This document shows, in pieces, positions 21,933 to 30,175 of a stretch of 64,000 nt of DNA. The notes below the pieces were generated by a model. That model ran no database searches, had not been told where the DNA came from, and was given only the letters and a program-made list of their open reading frames with translations. Source of the DNA: Polaromonas sp. (GTDB lineage: Bacteria > Pseudomonadota > Gammaproteobacteria > Burkholderiales > Burkholderiaceae_C); assembly GCA_013824015.1 (NCBI GenBank), contig PNNC01000205.1, positions 1-64,000 of the forward strand. The letters run 5' to 3'. Both the position numbers and the translations under genes were made by a program. Numbering within the stretch: position 1 is the stretch's first letter; each line of letters begins with the position of its first letter.

Positions 21933-22853
21933 ATGACAGTTTCCAGCACCAACCCCAGAACCTACGAACCCGCGCCCTCCCGCAAAGTCGCCTTCCTCGG
22001 CCTCGGCGTCATGGGTTACCCGATGGCCGGCCACCTCGCGCTGGCCGGGCACCAGGTCACCGTCTACAACCGGACCGCTACCAAATCCATAGCATGGTGC
22101 GCAGAGTACGCAGGGGCTGGCGCCCCAAAACATGCCTCAACGCCGGGTCAGGCGGCACAGGATGCCGACATCGTTTTCTGCTGCGTCGGCAACGACGACG
22201 ATCTGCGCGGCGTGACGCTCGGCCCCGACGGCGCCTTTGCCGGCATGCGGGCGGGCGCGATTTTTGTCGACCACACCACGGCATCGGCCGACGTCGCGCG
22301 TGAGCTGTATGCCGCGGCGCAGGCGCTCGGCCTGCAGTTTGTCGATGCACCGGTCTCGGGTGGCCAGGCTGGCGCGCAAAACGGCGCGCTGACCGTCATG
22401 TGTGGTGGTGACGCCGCCGCCTTCGATGCGGTCAAGCCGGCCGGCATGGCGTTTGCCAAAGCCTTCACGCTGATGGGCGCCAGTGGCGCCGGCCAGCTCA
22501 CCAAAATGGTCAACCAGATCTGCATCGCCGGCCTGGTCCAGGGGCTCAGCGAAGCCATCGCTTTCGGCCAGAAAGCCGGCCTGGACATGAACCAGGTGCT
22601 GGAGGTGATCGGCAAGGGCGCCGCGCAAAGCTGGCAGCTCGACAACCGCGGCAAAACCATGGTCGCCGACAAGTTCGACTTCGGTTTTGCGGTGGACTGG
22701 ATGCGCAAGGACCTGGGCCTGGTGCTGGACGAAGCCAAAAGCAACGGCGCGCGGTTGCCGGTGACCGCGCTGGTGGACCAGTTTTACGCCGACGTGCAGG
22801 CCATGGGCGGCCAGCGCTGGGACACCTCCAGTCTCATCAAGAGATTGAAGTAA
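21933..22853 (+). CDS. NAD(P)-dependent beta-hydroxyacid dehydrogenase (GarR/MmsB-like)
   Basis: 306 aa. The N-terminal Rossmann motif GLGVMGYPMAGHLALAGHQV is followed by the substrate-binding DAPVSGGQAGAQNGALTVM and the catalytic lysine helix GQLTKMVNQICIAGLVQGLS. Candidates are 3-hydroxyisobutyrate dehydrogenase, tartronate semialdehyde reductase or succinic semialdehyde reductase. Context (directly after pilU, 3-bp gap) does not choose between them. Residues about 49-66, between the first Rossmann strand pair, derive from an in-frame repeat-A copy that lies on the surface side of the NAD domain. Confidence 0.88.
   Translation: MTVSSTNPRTYEPAPSRKVAFLGLGVMGYPMAGHLALAGHQVTVYNRTATKSIAWCAEYAGAGAPKHASTPGQAAQDADIVFCCVGNDDDLRGVTLGPDGAFAGMRAGAIFVDHTTASADVARELYAAAQALGLQFVDAPVSGGQAGAQNGALTVMCGGDAAAFDAVKPAGMAFAKAFTLMGASGAGQLTKMVNQICIAGLVQGLSEAIAFGQKAGLDMNQVLEVIGKGAAQSWQLDNRGKTMVADKFDFGFAVDWMRKDLGLVLDEAKSNGARLPVTALVDQFYADVQAMGGQRWDTSSLIKRLK
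22077..22130 (+). repeat. Dispersed repeat A inside the dehydrogenase gene
   Basis: Starts with the 17-mer GCTACCAAATCCATAGC (22077-22093) and continues with a tail containing CAGGGGCTGGCGCCCC. In frame, no stop introduced. Confidence 0.7.
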
Positions 22854-22854
22854 G

Positions 22855-23037
22855 GCCCCCACGTTCGCTCGCTGCGCGTAGCTCTCTGCCCCCCCCGGGG
22901 GGCGCATTTTTCTCGGGAAACCCTGCGAAAAACCAGCCCCCACGTTCGCTCGCTGCGCGTAGCTCTCTGCCCCCCCCCGGGGGGCGCATTTTTCTCGGGA
23001 AACCCTGCGAAAAACCAGCCCCCACGCTCGCTGCGCC
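22855..23037. repeat. Tandem ~81-bp intergenic repeat (repeat B), two full copies plus a partial
   Basis: Copy 1 is 22855-22935 and copy 2 is 22936-23017, identical except for one extra C in the poly-C tract. A truncated third begins at 23018. The unit contains CGTTCGCTCGCTGCGCGTAG, a CCCCCC/GGGGGG hairpin and ATTTTTCTCGGGAAACCC. It fills the gap between two convergent genes. A related single copy lies at 62573-62641. Confidence 0.9.
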
Positions 23038-23053
23038 AGATGCCGGCGCGCAC

Positions 23054-23083
23054 AAAAAAAGCCGGCTTGCAGCCGGCTTTTTT
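23054..23083. terminator. Bidirectional rho-independent terminator
   Basis: AAAAGCCGGCT-TGC-AGCCGGCTTTT, an 11-bp stem flanked by A-run and T-run, so it can work in both directions. It serves the rightward dehydrogenase gene and the leftward BON-domain gene. Confidence 0.85.
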
Positions 23084-23100
23084 CTGTGGCGTGATCCCGC

Positions 23101-23766
23101 TCAGGAACGCGGTGCGGGAGCGGGCGCCGGCCTGGCCGTCGGGGGTAGCAGGCGCTGCATCTCTTCTTCGCTGATGATCTCGAGGATACGCACCACCTTC
23201 TGCACGCCGCGCGCGCCGCGGGCGATCTCGGTGGCCCGGTCCGCCTCGCGCTGGGTCACGCGCCCCATCAGGTACACCGTGCCGCGCTCGGTCACCACCT
23301 TGAAGGCATTGGCATACAGGTCCTTGGCGTCAATCAGCAGGGCCTTGACCTGGCCGGTGATCAGCACGTCCGACGAACGCTGCACCAGCGACGGGCTGTC
23401 GATGATGGCCAGCTCGTTGACCACGCCGTTGACGTTCTCGACGCGCGTGACCACCTGCTCAACCAGCTTTTTGTCGTTCTCGTTGAGCACCTCGCCGGTC
23501 AGCAGCACCTGGCGGTTGTAGCTGGTCACGCTGACGCGCGCGCGGCTGCCAATGTTGTCGCGCAGTCGGGCCATGGAGCGCAGCTCGATGCCTTCGTCCT
23601 CGAGCTGCGCGCCGGAAGTGCGGCGGTCCATCGCCACCAGGGCGCCGCCGGCCGCGCCACCCACCAGCAGCGGGAAGCAGGCGGTCAGGGAACTGCCCAG
23701 GACAGCCGCAGCGCCAACGGTCAGCAGCAGGCGTTTGAAAGAGCGGGAGGAGGTCGTCGATTTCAT
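23101..23766 (-). CDS. dolP: BON-domain outer-membrane lipoprotein, DolP-like
   Basis: 221 aa from ATG 23766; the one-base overlap with the upstream stop (TGATG) couples it to the SIS-domain gene. Signal peptide with lipobox-like SLTAC, then two BON domains (about 65-130: SVTSYNRQVLLTGEVLNEND; 140-200: VVTERGTVYLMGRVTQREAD) and a Pro/Ala tail. DolP (YraP) binds anionic phospholipid and helps the BAM complex and envelope integrity. The order yraN-diaA-dolP, divergent from rsmI, matches E. coli. Confidence 0.88.
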   Translation of the reverse strand: MKSTTSSRSFKRLLLTVGAAAVLGSSLTACFPLLVGGAAGGALVAMDRRTSGAQLEDEGIELRSMARLRDNIGSRARVSVTSYNRQVLLTGEVLNENDKKLVEQVVTRVENVNGVVNELAIIDSPSLVQRSSDVLITGQVKALLIDAKDLYANAFKVVTERGTVYLMGRVTQREADRATEIARGARGVQKVVRILEIISEEEMQRLLPPTARPAPAPAPRS

Positions 23767-24362
23767 CAAGGGGTTTCCTGGTCACCAAGTAATTGGGCAT
23801 CCACGCCATCACAAATGCAGTGAAGGATTAGCAGATGAACTTCCTGAATCCGTGCCGTGCGGTCGTGCGGCACGCAGATATGCACATCGGTTTCACGCAG
23901 CGCCGACGTCATCTTGCCGCCGCCCTTGCCGGTCAGCGCCACCACCGTCATCTCGCGCTCATGCGCGGCCTCGATGGCCGCCAGCACATTGGCCGAGTTG
24001 CCGCTGGTGCTCAGCGCCAGCAACACGTCGCCGGCGCCGCCGAGTGCGCGCACCTGCTTGGAAAAGATCACGCTGAAATCGTAGTCGTTGCCGATCGCCG
24101 TCAGGATGGAGCTGTCGGTGGTCAGCGCGATCGCGCCGAGCTCGGGCCGCTCGCGCTCGAAGCGCCCGACAAACTCGGCCGCGAAATGCTGGGCGTCGGC
24201 GGCCGACCCGCCATTGCCGCAGGCCAGCACCTTGCCGCCGCTGGTGACGCTGGCCAGGATGGCCTGCACCGCCGCAGCAATCGGTTTGGAGAGGATTTGT
24301 GCGGCCTGGTATTTCAGGTCGGCACTGTCGATGAAGTGCTGTTCAATGCGTTGTTCAAGCAT
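23766..24362 (-). CDS. diaA: SIS-domain phosphosugar isomerase, DiaA/GmhA-like
   Basis: 198 aa. Single SIS domain: [60 protein letters not shown] and [18 protein letters not shown]. DiaA binds DnaA and promotes initiation; GmhA makes D-glycero-D-manno-heptose 7-phosphate. The neighbourhood (yraN, dolP, rsmI) points to DiaA, but sequence alone does not exclude GmhA. TATCAT lies shortly upstream of the ATG on the minus strand. Confidence 0.88.
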   Translation of the reverse strand: MLEQRIEQHFIDSADLKYQAAQILSKPIAAAVQAILASVTSGGKVLACGNGGSAADAQHFAAEFVGRFERERPELGAIALTTDSSILTAIGNDYDFSVIFSKQVRALGGAGDVLLALSTSGNSANVLAAIEAAHEREMTVVALTGKGGGKMTSALRETDVHICVPHDRTARIQEVHLLILHCICDGVDAQLLGDQETP

Positions 24363-24479
24363 GGGTCAATGATACCGGGTCGGATATTTCAAAATCGCGA
24401 AGACGCGGCCTCAAGCTGCGCAGCGCAATGCATGGTTACAAAATCGGGGCGCATGTAGCAATCACAAGCACGGCCCGCA

Positions 24480-24941
24480 TCAATCGGCCTCGAAGGCGCC
24501 GCGCAGCCATTCGATGGTCGTGCCGCCTGGCGTATCCAGCCCGCCCTGCACCAGCACCACGTCAAAGCGGCAGGGCGGCGGCGTGGCAAACCGCATCAGG
24601 TAGTGGCGTGCCGCAAAAACCAGGCGCCGTTGTTTGACGGCGCCGATGCTGGCACCGGCGCCGCCGTGCGAGCTGCCTGTACGCTGGCGCACCTCGACAA
24701 ACACCAGGGTGCCGTCGGGCGCGCGCATGATCAGGTCGACCTCGCCGCCGCCGCGGCCGGGCGTGCGGTAATTGGCCTGCAAGAGCGTCAGGCCGGCGCG
24801 CACCAGGTGGTCACGCGCCAGCGATTCGGCGGCGTCGCCCAGCCGCTTGGTGGTAATCTGGCCGGGCTGGGTATCTGCGCTGGCCGTGCTGGCGCCGCTC
24901 CCGGTGGGCGTTTTTGCAAGCTGTTTCCTGGAAAACCACAT
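24480..24941 (-). CDS. yraN: YraN-family (UPF0102) nuclease-like protein
   Basis: 153 aa from ATG 24941; the open frame continues upstream without similarity. A restriction-endonuclease-like core: GDAAESLARDHLVRAGLTLL, NYRTPGRGGGEVDLIM and LVFVEVRQR (the D...E-V-R metal site). A roughly 30-residue Ser/Thr/Gly-rich N-terminal extension is unusual for the family. Role is unclear (possible DNA processing). It lies upstream of diaA and divergent from rsmI. Confidence 0.88.
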   Translation of the reverse strand: MWFSRKQLAKTPTGSGASTASADTQPGQITTKRLGDAAESLARDHLVRAGLTLLQANYRTPGRGGGEVDLIMRAPDGTLVFVEVRQRTGSSHGGAGASIGAVKQRRLVFAARHYLMRFATPPPCRFDVVLVQGGLDTPGGTTIEWLRGAFEAD

Positions 24942-25132
24942 ACAAGCTAGAAACGGCAGTTGACCGCTCTCCCCTTGAATAAAATTCGCATGCTCATCAC
25001 CGTCTACCCCCCCAACCATCTTCCGCAATCCATGCTGTTTCGCTACGCACCCGATTGCACTGCTGCGTCCTCGCGCCTTCCCAAGCCACCCCATGACGGC
25101 CCACTCGGGCACGTCCAACCGCCGTTTCCAGC

Positions 25133-26023
25133 TTGAACGCCTCCTTCGACCTGGCCCTGGCGGCCGCGCGTGCTGCGGCGGGCATGCAGCATTATCCCGA
25201 AGCCGCCCTGTATGTGGTCGCCACGCCCATCGGCAACCTGTCGGACATCAGCCTGCGCGCCCTGCATGTGCTGCAGCTGGTGCACGCGATCGCCTGTGAG
25301 GACACCCGCCACACCCAGACCATGCTGCGCCAGTACGGCATCGACAAACCGCTGCTGCCGGTGCATGAGCACAACGAGGCGCAGGCGGCCGGCGGCGTGA
25401 TCGAACGCCTGCAGCGCGGCGAACGGGTGGCTTATGTCAGCGACGCCGGCACACCGGCGGTCAGCGACCCCGGCGCGCGCCTGGTGGCGGCGGTGCGCGC
25501 GGCCGGACTGGCCATCCTGCCGCTGCCGGGCGCCAGCAGCGTGACGGCGGCCCTGAGCGTGGCCGGCATCGGTGGCGACTCGGGTTTTGTGTTTGCCGGT
25601 TTTTTGCCATCCAAAGCCGCCGAGCGTGAGCAGGCCGTGCTGGCGCTGCAGGCCGACCCCCGGGCCGTCGTCATCCTCGAGGCGCCGCACCGCATCGAGG
25701 CGCTGGCACGCGCCATGGTCCCGTTGGGCGCCAGGCCGGTCACGATAGGCCGGGAACTGACCAAGCAGTTTGAAGAAATCACCACGGTGGCAGCGCAGGA
25801 CTTCAGCGCCTGGCTGGCGGCGGGCAGCCAGCGCACCCGCGGCGAATTCGCGCTGGTGCTGCACCCGGCGGAAAAAGCGCAGGCCGCCGACGACGGCCAC
25901 CGGGTGTTGCAGTTGCTGCTGGCGGAGTTGCCACTCAAGACCGCCGTCAAGCTCGCCGCCGACATCACCGGCGCGCCGCGCAATGAACTCTATGAAACGG
26001 CGCTGGCGCTGAAAAAAGCCTGA
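25133..26023 (+). CDS. rsmI: 16S rRNA (cytidine1402-2'-O)-methyltransferase RsmI
   Basis: 296 aa from a TTG at 25133; an ATG at 25184 would still keep the whole domain. SAM-dependent tetrapyrrole-methylase fold: LYVVATPIGNLSDISLRALH, CEDTRHTQTML, YVSDAGTPAVSDPGARLV, PLPGASSVTAALSVAGIGGD and ILEAPHRIEALARAM. It methylates C1402 in the ribosomal P site together with RsmH. It is divergent from yraN across about 190 bp. Confidence 0.94.
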   Translation: MNASFDLALAAARAAAGMQHYPEAALYVVATPIGNLSDISLRALHVLQLVHAIACEDTRHTQTMLRQYGIDKPLLPVHEHNEAQAAGGVIERLQRGERVAYVSDAGTPAVSDPGARLVAAVRAAGLAILPLPGASSVTAALSVAGIGGDSGFVFAGFLPSKAAEREQAVLALQADPRAVVILEAPHRIEALARAMVPLGARPVTIGRELTKQFEEITTVAAQDFSAWLAAGSQRTRGEFALVLHPAEKAQAADDGHRVLQLLLAELPLKTAVKLAADITGAPRNELYETALALKKA

Positions 26024-26036
26024 GGACGCCCGCCGC

Positions 26037-26528
26037 TCAGGGGGTGTCGACCACCATGCTGGGCCGCTCCTCGACGCCGGCGTGGGCCTTTTGCACGACC
26101 CGGCCGCCATCGAGGTAGACCCAGTAAAACATGTCCTGCAGGCCGTACCAGCGGTAGGTCAGGATGTCGCCGTTCCAGGACGCCACCCGCCCAACCAGCG
26201 CCGGCCGGCCGAACTCGCGCAGCACATCGGCCTCGGTCCACTGGCCGGGAACAATGCGTTCAAAGTCCTTTTCCGTGAGCACCTGCCGCACGCTGGCCAC
26301 CCGTCCCGCGGCATCAAGGTCCACCATGAAGGCGTACTGGCCGCCCGGCTGGCCCGAGTACTGCAGCCGGGTGCCTTGCTGGAGATTGACGACGGCCGTC
26401 GGCGCGCCCATGGCCGCCGTCACCTCTTCGCGCGACATGCCAGGCTTGACAGAACTGATGGGAAACACGGAACAGCCGGCCAGCCACAGCGCGGCACAGG
26501 CCAGGAGCAGGGTTTTGAGGGGTTTCAT
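26037..26528 (-). CDS. BamE/SmpA-like lipoprotein
   Basis: 163 aa. Lipoprotein signal peptide with lipobox LAGC (Cys19). Two SmpA/OmlA-type halves: VKPGMSREEVTAAMGAPTAV and IVPGQWTEADVLREFGRPAL, the 'pGmt..eV...lG.P' pattern that marks this fold. It resembles BamE but is longer and doubled, so it is probably a paralog rather than the BAM subunit. The stop lies 13 bp from the convergent rsmI stop. Confidence 0.78.
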   Translation of the reverse strand: MKPLKTLLLACAALWLAGCSVFPISSVKPGMSREEVTAAMGAPTAVVNLQQGTRLQYSGQPGGQYAFMVDLDAAGRVASVRQVLTEKDFERIVPGQWTEADVLREFGRPALVGRVASWNGDILTYRWYGLQDMFYWVYLDGGRVVQKAHAGVEERPSMVVDTP

Positions 26529-26654
26529 CGAATATCGTCCTTGTTGGGCTTGCCGCGCGACCGGTCGCGCTCAGGGCCTGTCCTGTTTATACATGGTCGC
26601 CTTGGCCTTTGCAGGGACCCCGGTCCGGATCGCCAGCTTCCCCGACAATCAGGC

Positions 26655-27260
26655 ATGGACAAACCCCACGCCCCGGCCACCGACAGAAACCGCGAACCGA
26701 TCCTGGAGGTGCTGCGCGAGCGTTTTGCCGACCGCCGCGAGGTGCTGGAAATCGGCAGCGGCACCGGCCAGCACGCGGTGTATTTTGCGGCCGCGCTGCC
26801 GTGGCTGCACTGGCAGGCCTCGGACGTCGCCGCCCACCTGCCGGGCATCGGGCTCTGGCTGGACGAAGCCGGCCTGGCCAACACGCCGCCGCCGGTCGAA
26901 GTGGACATGCGCAGCCCCTGGCCGGACATCCCTTTCGACGCGGTCTTCAGCGCCAACACCCTGCACATCATGGGCTGGCCGCAGGTGCAGCAGCTGTTTG
27001 CCGAACTCGGGCGGCGCATGCCGGCAGGCGGACTGCTCACCGTCTACGGCCCCTTCAACTACGGCGGGCAGTTCACCAGCGACAGCAATGCGCAGTTTGA
27101 TGCCTCGCTGCGCGCCGGCAACCCGGCCAGCGGCCTGCGTGATTTTGAGGCGGTCAACGCACTGGCGGCGGCAGCCGGCCTGGAGCTGATCGACGACCGC
27201 GCCATGCCGGCCAACAACCGCTGCATCAGCTGGCGGCGCGGCCCGGACGCGCGCGCCTAG
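26655..27260 (+). CDS. DUF938 SAM-dependent methyltransferase
   Basis: 201 aa from ATG 26655. Class I Rossmann methyltransferase: EVLEIGSGTGQHAVYFA (SAM motif I), VDMRSPWPDIPFDAVFSANT (motif II), then HIMGWPQVQQLF, VYGPFNYGG and FEAVNALAAAAGLELIDDRA. The substrate is unknown for the family. GACAAT at 26644-26649 ends 5 nt before the ATG with no Shine-Dalgarno, suggesting a leaderless mRNA. The last 4 bp overlap the convergent exonuclease gene. Confidence 0.85.
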   Translation: MDKPHAPATDRNREPILEVLRERFADRREVLEIGSGTGQHAVYFAAALPWLHWQASDVAAHLPGIGLWLDEAGLANTPPPVEVDMRSPWPDIPFDAVFSANTLHIMGWPQVQQLFAELGRRMPAGGLLTVYGPFNYGGQFTSDSNAQFDASLRAGNPASGLRDFEAVNALAAAAGLELIDDRAMPANNRCISWRRGPDARA

Positions 27261-28288
27261 AGGGCCCGCGCGCTGCGCTTGCCGGGACGCGAGGAATAAC
27301 GCACGCCAGCATCGAGTTCCTCGACCTGAACCTGCGCGGGACGGCCGGCATACACCTCGGCCTTGAGCCAGTCACATTCGGCCTGCAGCCCGGCTTCGTC
27401 CCCCAGCCGCGTGTGCCACACCCGCGCGGTCCCGTCCCAGCGATAGCCCCTGCCCTTGAGAACGTCCTTGGCCTCGAAGGGGGCTGCCGTCGCCTGCAGG
27501 CGGTAGCTCGGCCGGACCGACTCCGCCAGCAGGCAGGCCAGCCCGGTCTGGCCCGAGGACAGCGGGCTGGTCAACACCGCCAGCAGGGCATGGCAATCCA
27601 TTTCGGCGCGGTGCGCATCGTAAAACCAGCCCAGCTCCATCGCCAGTTGCGTGAGCTTGGCCGAGCTGCGGCCTTCCTTTTTCCAGTCGAGGTCGGCAAA
27701 GGAACAGGCCCAGGGACGCTGCGCAAACTGCGCCAGGCGGCCCTCGGCAAAGGGCCGGTCAAAGCCGGCATTGTGGGCCAGCACCAGGTCCGCGCTGCCC
27801 AGCATGGCGGCCACCCGCTCTTCATCGATGCGCTGGCCGCGCACCATGTCGTTGTTGATGCCGGTCAGCGCCTGGATCTCCGCCGGGATCGGCATGCCCG
27901 GGTCTTCCAGCCCGTCATACACCTCGACCCGGCCAGTCGGCAGGCCGGTGGCGGTTTCAACATCGACGCTCAGCAGGGCCAGTTCCATGATGCGGTCGCG
28001 CGAGGCATCGAGCCCCGTGGTTTCGGTGTCCAGGATCAGCACCCGGGTGACCGGCCCCGTGGGCTGGTGCGCGAATTCCGTGACCACAGGCAGACGCCGC
28101 AGCACCCGGTAATCGGCATGGCTGTCGAGCAGGCGCGCCATGGCCTCGGGCGCCAGCGCGGTGACGGGTTCAGCGGCGGAAGTGGTTCTGGTTTTGCGGA
28201 GACGGGTGGTTGGCGGCGCTACCGGCGCATCGTCGAAGCCAAAACCCAGCTGGCCGGATACCGGGACGTGAGCGTCTGCCTCGTTCAT
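27257..28288 (-). CDS. DnaQ-like 3'-5' exonuclease (DEDDh)
   Basis: 343 aa. The exonuclease domain (about 80-245) has ExoI LILDTETTGLD, ExoII LAHNAGFDRPF and ExoIII HRAEMDCHALL (H-x4-D, so DEDDh). An N-terminal 75-residue unstructured part (GQLGFGFDDAP) and a C-terminal domain with KGRGYRWDGTARVWH are added, a combination I associate with stand-alone DnaQ-type proteins rather than the Pol III epsilon subunit. GFDD-like leader motifs sometimes bind partner proteins; this is speculative. Confidence 0.85.
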   Translation of the reverse strand: MNEADAHVPVSGQLGFGFDDAPVAPPTTRLRKTRTTSAAEPVTALAPEAMARLLDSHADYRVLRRLPVVTEFAHQPTGPVTRVLILDTETTGLDASRDRIMELALLSVDVETATGLPTGRVEVYDGLEDPGMPIPAEIQALTGINNDMVRGQRIDEERVAAMLGSADLVLAHNAGFDRPFAEGRLAQFAQRPWACSFADLDWKKEGRSSAKLTQLAMELGWFYDAHRAEMDCHALLAVLTSPLSSGQTGLACLLAESVRPSYRLQATAAPFEAKDVLKGRGYRWDGTARVWHTRLGDEAGLQAECDWLKAEVYAGRPAQVQVEELDAGVRYSSRPGKRSARAL

Positions 28289-28339
28289 GGTGACCTTCAG
28301 GCGATGTGTCGCAAGTGTTGGTGGTGGCGAAAGAGGCGT

Positions 28340-28415
28340 TGGTGCGGCTGGCGGGGATCGAACCCACGACCCTTGGCTTCGGAGGCCAATACTCTATCCA
28401 CTGAGCTACAGCCGC
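28340..28415 (-). tRNA. tRNA-Arg (anticodon CCG), CCA encoded
   Basis: The minus strand folds as a cloverleaf: acceptor GCGGCTG/CAGCCGC, D-arm GCTC...GAGC, anticodon stem TTGGC/GCCAA around loop CTCCGAA (anticodon CCG, reads CGG), T-arm GTGGGTTCGATCCCCGC-type, discriminator A, then genomic CCA at 28342-28340. It sits alone between the exonuclease and cytochrome genes. No integrase or att duplication was seen near it. Confidence 0.97.
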
Positions 28416-28554
28416 AACGCTGAAATGACGACCCTGTCCGGTTTTGCCGTTTGCAGGGAGTTCGCAGGACCTGGCCGCGGGGGCGGTGATCCTGTGGAAG
28501 TCACGGATTCTACCAGCCGGGTGAAGCTGCTGCCGGTTCGGGGGAGGCCGCAGC

Positions 28555-28560
28555 TATAAT
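28555..28560 (+). promoter_or_regulatory. Consensus -10 (TATAAT) for cytochrome c5 gene
   Basis: A perfect TATAAT about 60 bp before the ATG of the dihaem cytochrome. No good -35 is visible 16-18 bp upstream (GCCGGT region), so it may need an activator. Confidence 0.5.
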
Positions 28561-28619
28561 CAAAGGTTGTCGAATATGAGTTGCTTTAGTCACCCGATTT
28601 CTGCCTTTTTGAGGAAGCC

Positions 28620-29492
28620 ATGAGCGCAAACGATCAAACGACGGCCCACGAAGAAGACCACTCTGGCCCCATCAAGACCCCCCAGCAACTGCTGGCCGCG
28701 ATCTTTTTCTCCTTCGTCATCCCGATTTTCGCCATCATCGCGCTGGTGTATTACGTCGCCTCGGACAACCGTCCGGCCGCCGGCGCTGCCGACGTGGAAA
28801 AAGCCGTGGCCCAGCGCATCCAGAAAATCGGCATGGTGGATATCCGTGACGCAAATCGTCCACTGAAAGCCGGCGCGGAAGTTTATGCCGCGCAGTGCGC
28901 TGCCTGCCACACCGCCGGTGTGGCCGGTGCCCCCAAGTTCGGCGACGCCGCTGCCTGGGCACCCCGCATCAAGACCGGTTATGAAGCCCTGCTCACGTCC
29001 GCACTCAAGGGCAAGGGCGCCATGGGTCCACAAGGTGGCGGTGATTTCGAGGATGCCGAAATTGGCCGCGCTGTGGCCCACATGGCCAATGCCGCTGGCG
29101 CCAAGTTTGCCGAGCCGCAGCGCGCCGCCGCCGTGGCGGGTGCCGCGGACAGCGCCGCACCCGCTGCTGCCGCGCCTTCTGCCGATGTGATGGCCGCCGT
29201 GGCCGCCGCCAACAAGACCGCCGCAGCGCCTGCCGCTGCACCGGCCACTGCCGCCGGCGCCGTTCCGGCCCTGTACACCCAGGCCTGCGCAGCCTGCCAC
29301 GTGGCCGGCGTTGCCGGCGCACCCAAGCTCGGTGACAAGGCGGCCTGGGCACCTCGCGTCGCCCTGGGCGTCGATGCCCTGACCGCCAGCGTCATCAAGG
29401 GCAAGGGCGCGATGCCGCCACGCGGCGGCTCGACCGGCTCGGATGCCGACATCAAGGCCGTTGTGCAGTACATGGTCAGCACGGTCAAATAA
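28620..29492 (+). CDS. Dihaem cytochrome c5-type protein
   Basis: 290 aa. An N-terminal membrane anchor (about residues 29-48, FFSFVIPIFAIIALVYYVAS) is followed by two homologous cytochrome c domains, each with a CxxCH haem site: AAQCAACHTAGVAGAPKFGD (about 90) and TQACAACHVAGVAGAPKLGD (about 218). Met ligands are probably in GAMGPQGG and GAMPPRGG. An Ala-rich linker of about 60 residues separates the domains. It should sit on the periplasmic side as an electron carrier to a terminal oxidase. A strong terminator follows at once, so it is monocistronic. Confidence 0.92.
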   Translation: MSANDQTTAHEEDHSGPIKTPQQLLAAIFFSFVIPIFAIIALVYYVASDNRPAAGAADVEKAVAQRIQKIGMVDIRDANRPLKAGAEVYAAQCAACHTAGVAGAPKFGDAAAWAPRIKTGYEALLTSALKGKGAMGPQGGGDFEDAEIGRAVAHMANAAGAKFAEPQRAAAVAGAADSAAPAAAAPSADVMAAVAAANKTAAAPAAAPATAAGAVPALYTQACAACHVAGVAGAPKLGDKAAWAPRVALGVDALTASVIKGKGAMPPRGGSTGSDADIKAVVQYMVSTVK

Positions 29493-29509
29493 CACCGGGC
29501 TCGCCCCAT

Positions 29510-29541
29510 GCAAAAAGCCGGTCACTGACCGGCTTTTTTGT
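29510..29541 (+). terminator. Rho-independent terminator after cytochrome c5 gene
   Basis: AAAAAGCCGGTCA-C-TGACCGGCTTTTTT: a stable stem followed by six T, 18 bp after the stop codon. The leading A-run makes it usable on the opposite strand too. Confidence 0.9.
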
Positions 29542-29560
29542 TGCATGCCCCCAAAGGCCT

Positions 29561-29604
29561 TCAGCCCATGCCGGACAAGCGCCGTCAGCTACTGATTTGA
29601 TAGC
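29561..29604 (-). repeat. Dispersed repeat A between cytochrome c5 and the 183-aa gene
   Basis: On the minus strand: GCTATCAAATCAGTAGC (17-mer, 29604-29588) then a TGACGGCGCTTGTCCGGCAT tract and GGGCTGA. It abuts the stop codon of the leftward 183-aa gene with one base between. Confidence 0.8.
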
Positions 29605-29605
29605 A

Positions 29606-30157
29606 TCAGGCCTTCGGCTGCTGGGCGGCTGCGGGGCTGCGCACATAGGCAAAACGTTGCGGCAAGTCCCGCGTCGCGACGTCCTGCGGCACCCACAGGC
29701 CCTGCTCGATGGCCTCGGCCGCCTGCAGCATGTCCTGGGTGTGCACCAGTCCAAACCCCAGATGCGTGTCCAGGTAGACCCGGCCATGTTCATCAAGGAC
29801 GCAGCGCTGCACCCGCGCCGCCTCGCCGGTGTGCGAAGTCACCGCAAAGTCCGGGGAACTGCCGATACGCCACACCAGCGGCGTTGCTTCCAGCTCCACA
29901 TACACCCGCTGCGGGCCATTCTGGAAAAACCAGCGGCCGGCCTTGTCGCTTTCATAGTTGCGGGCGATGAAATCGATCAGCTTGTCATGTTTGAGAAGTG
30001 AGCCCTTGGCGGCCGCAACACCGCCTGCAAACGGGCCGGCGGCCTGCGCCTGGTCGTCGCGCATATACCAGTTGCCGCGTGCGTCCAGACCCAGCCAGCC
30101 GTAGCAGTCGGGCACGTTGGGCCATTTGGCAATCGCCTGTCGAACAATCTGATCCAT
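29606..30157 (-). CDS. Conserved hypothetical protein, 183 aa
   Basis: Starts MDQIVRQAIAKWPNVPDCYG. No signal peptide. Beta-rich sequence with WLGLDARGNWYMRDDQAQAA, RWFFQNGPQRVYVELEATPL, VWRIG and VLDEHGRVYLDTHLGFGLVH. It looks like a DUF family of beta-proteobacteria with a 'GWLgLD.rG.w..rd' start, but I cannot name it reliably. It sits 18 bp downstream of the yheT-like hydrolase gene in the same direction, so it is probably part of that operon. Confidence 0.75.
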   Translation of the reverse strand: MDQIVRQAIAKWPNVPDCYGWLGLDARGNWYMRDDQAQAAGPFAGGVAAAKGSLLKHDKLIDFIARNYESDKAGRWFFQNGPQRVYVELEATPLVWRIGSSPDFAVTSHTGEAARVQRCVLDEHGRVYLDTHLGFGLVHTQDMLQAAEAIEQGLWVPQDVATRDLPQRFAYVRSPAAAQQPKA

Positions 30158-30175
30158 GGCCTGATTCTGCCCGCG

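Noticed and set aside
22855-23037. Possible CRISPR-like direct repeats
   Set aside because: Units are adjacent without unique spacers, only two full copies, and no cas genes are near.
24434-24450. GGTTACAAAATCGGGGC as another repeat A copy
   Set aside because: It aligns only after a one-base shift and lacks both palindrome arms and the tail.
24960-24985. TTGACC...TAAAAT promoter before rsmI
   Set aside because: The spacer is only 14 bp, too short for a normal sigma-70 promoter.
25043-26110. 355-codon minus-strand frame opposite rsmI
   Set aside because: RsmI motifs are complete on the plus strand; the antisense frame has no domain signature.
28340-28415. tRNA-Arg as integration site for a mobile element
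   Set aside because: Neighbouring genes are ordinary, with no integrase or duplicated tRNA end.
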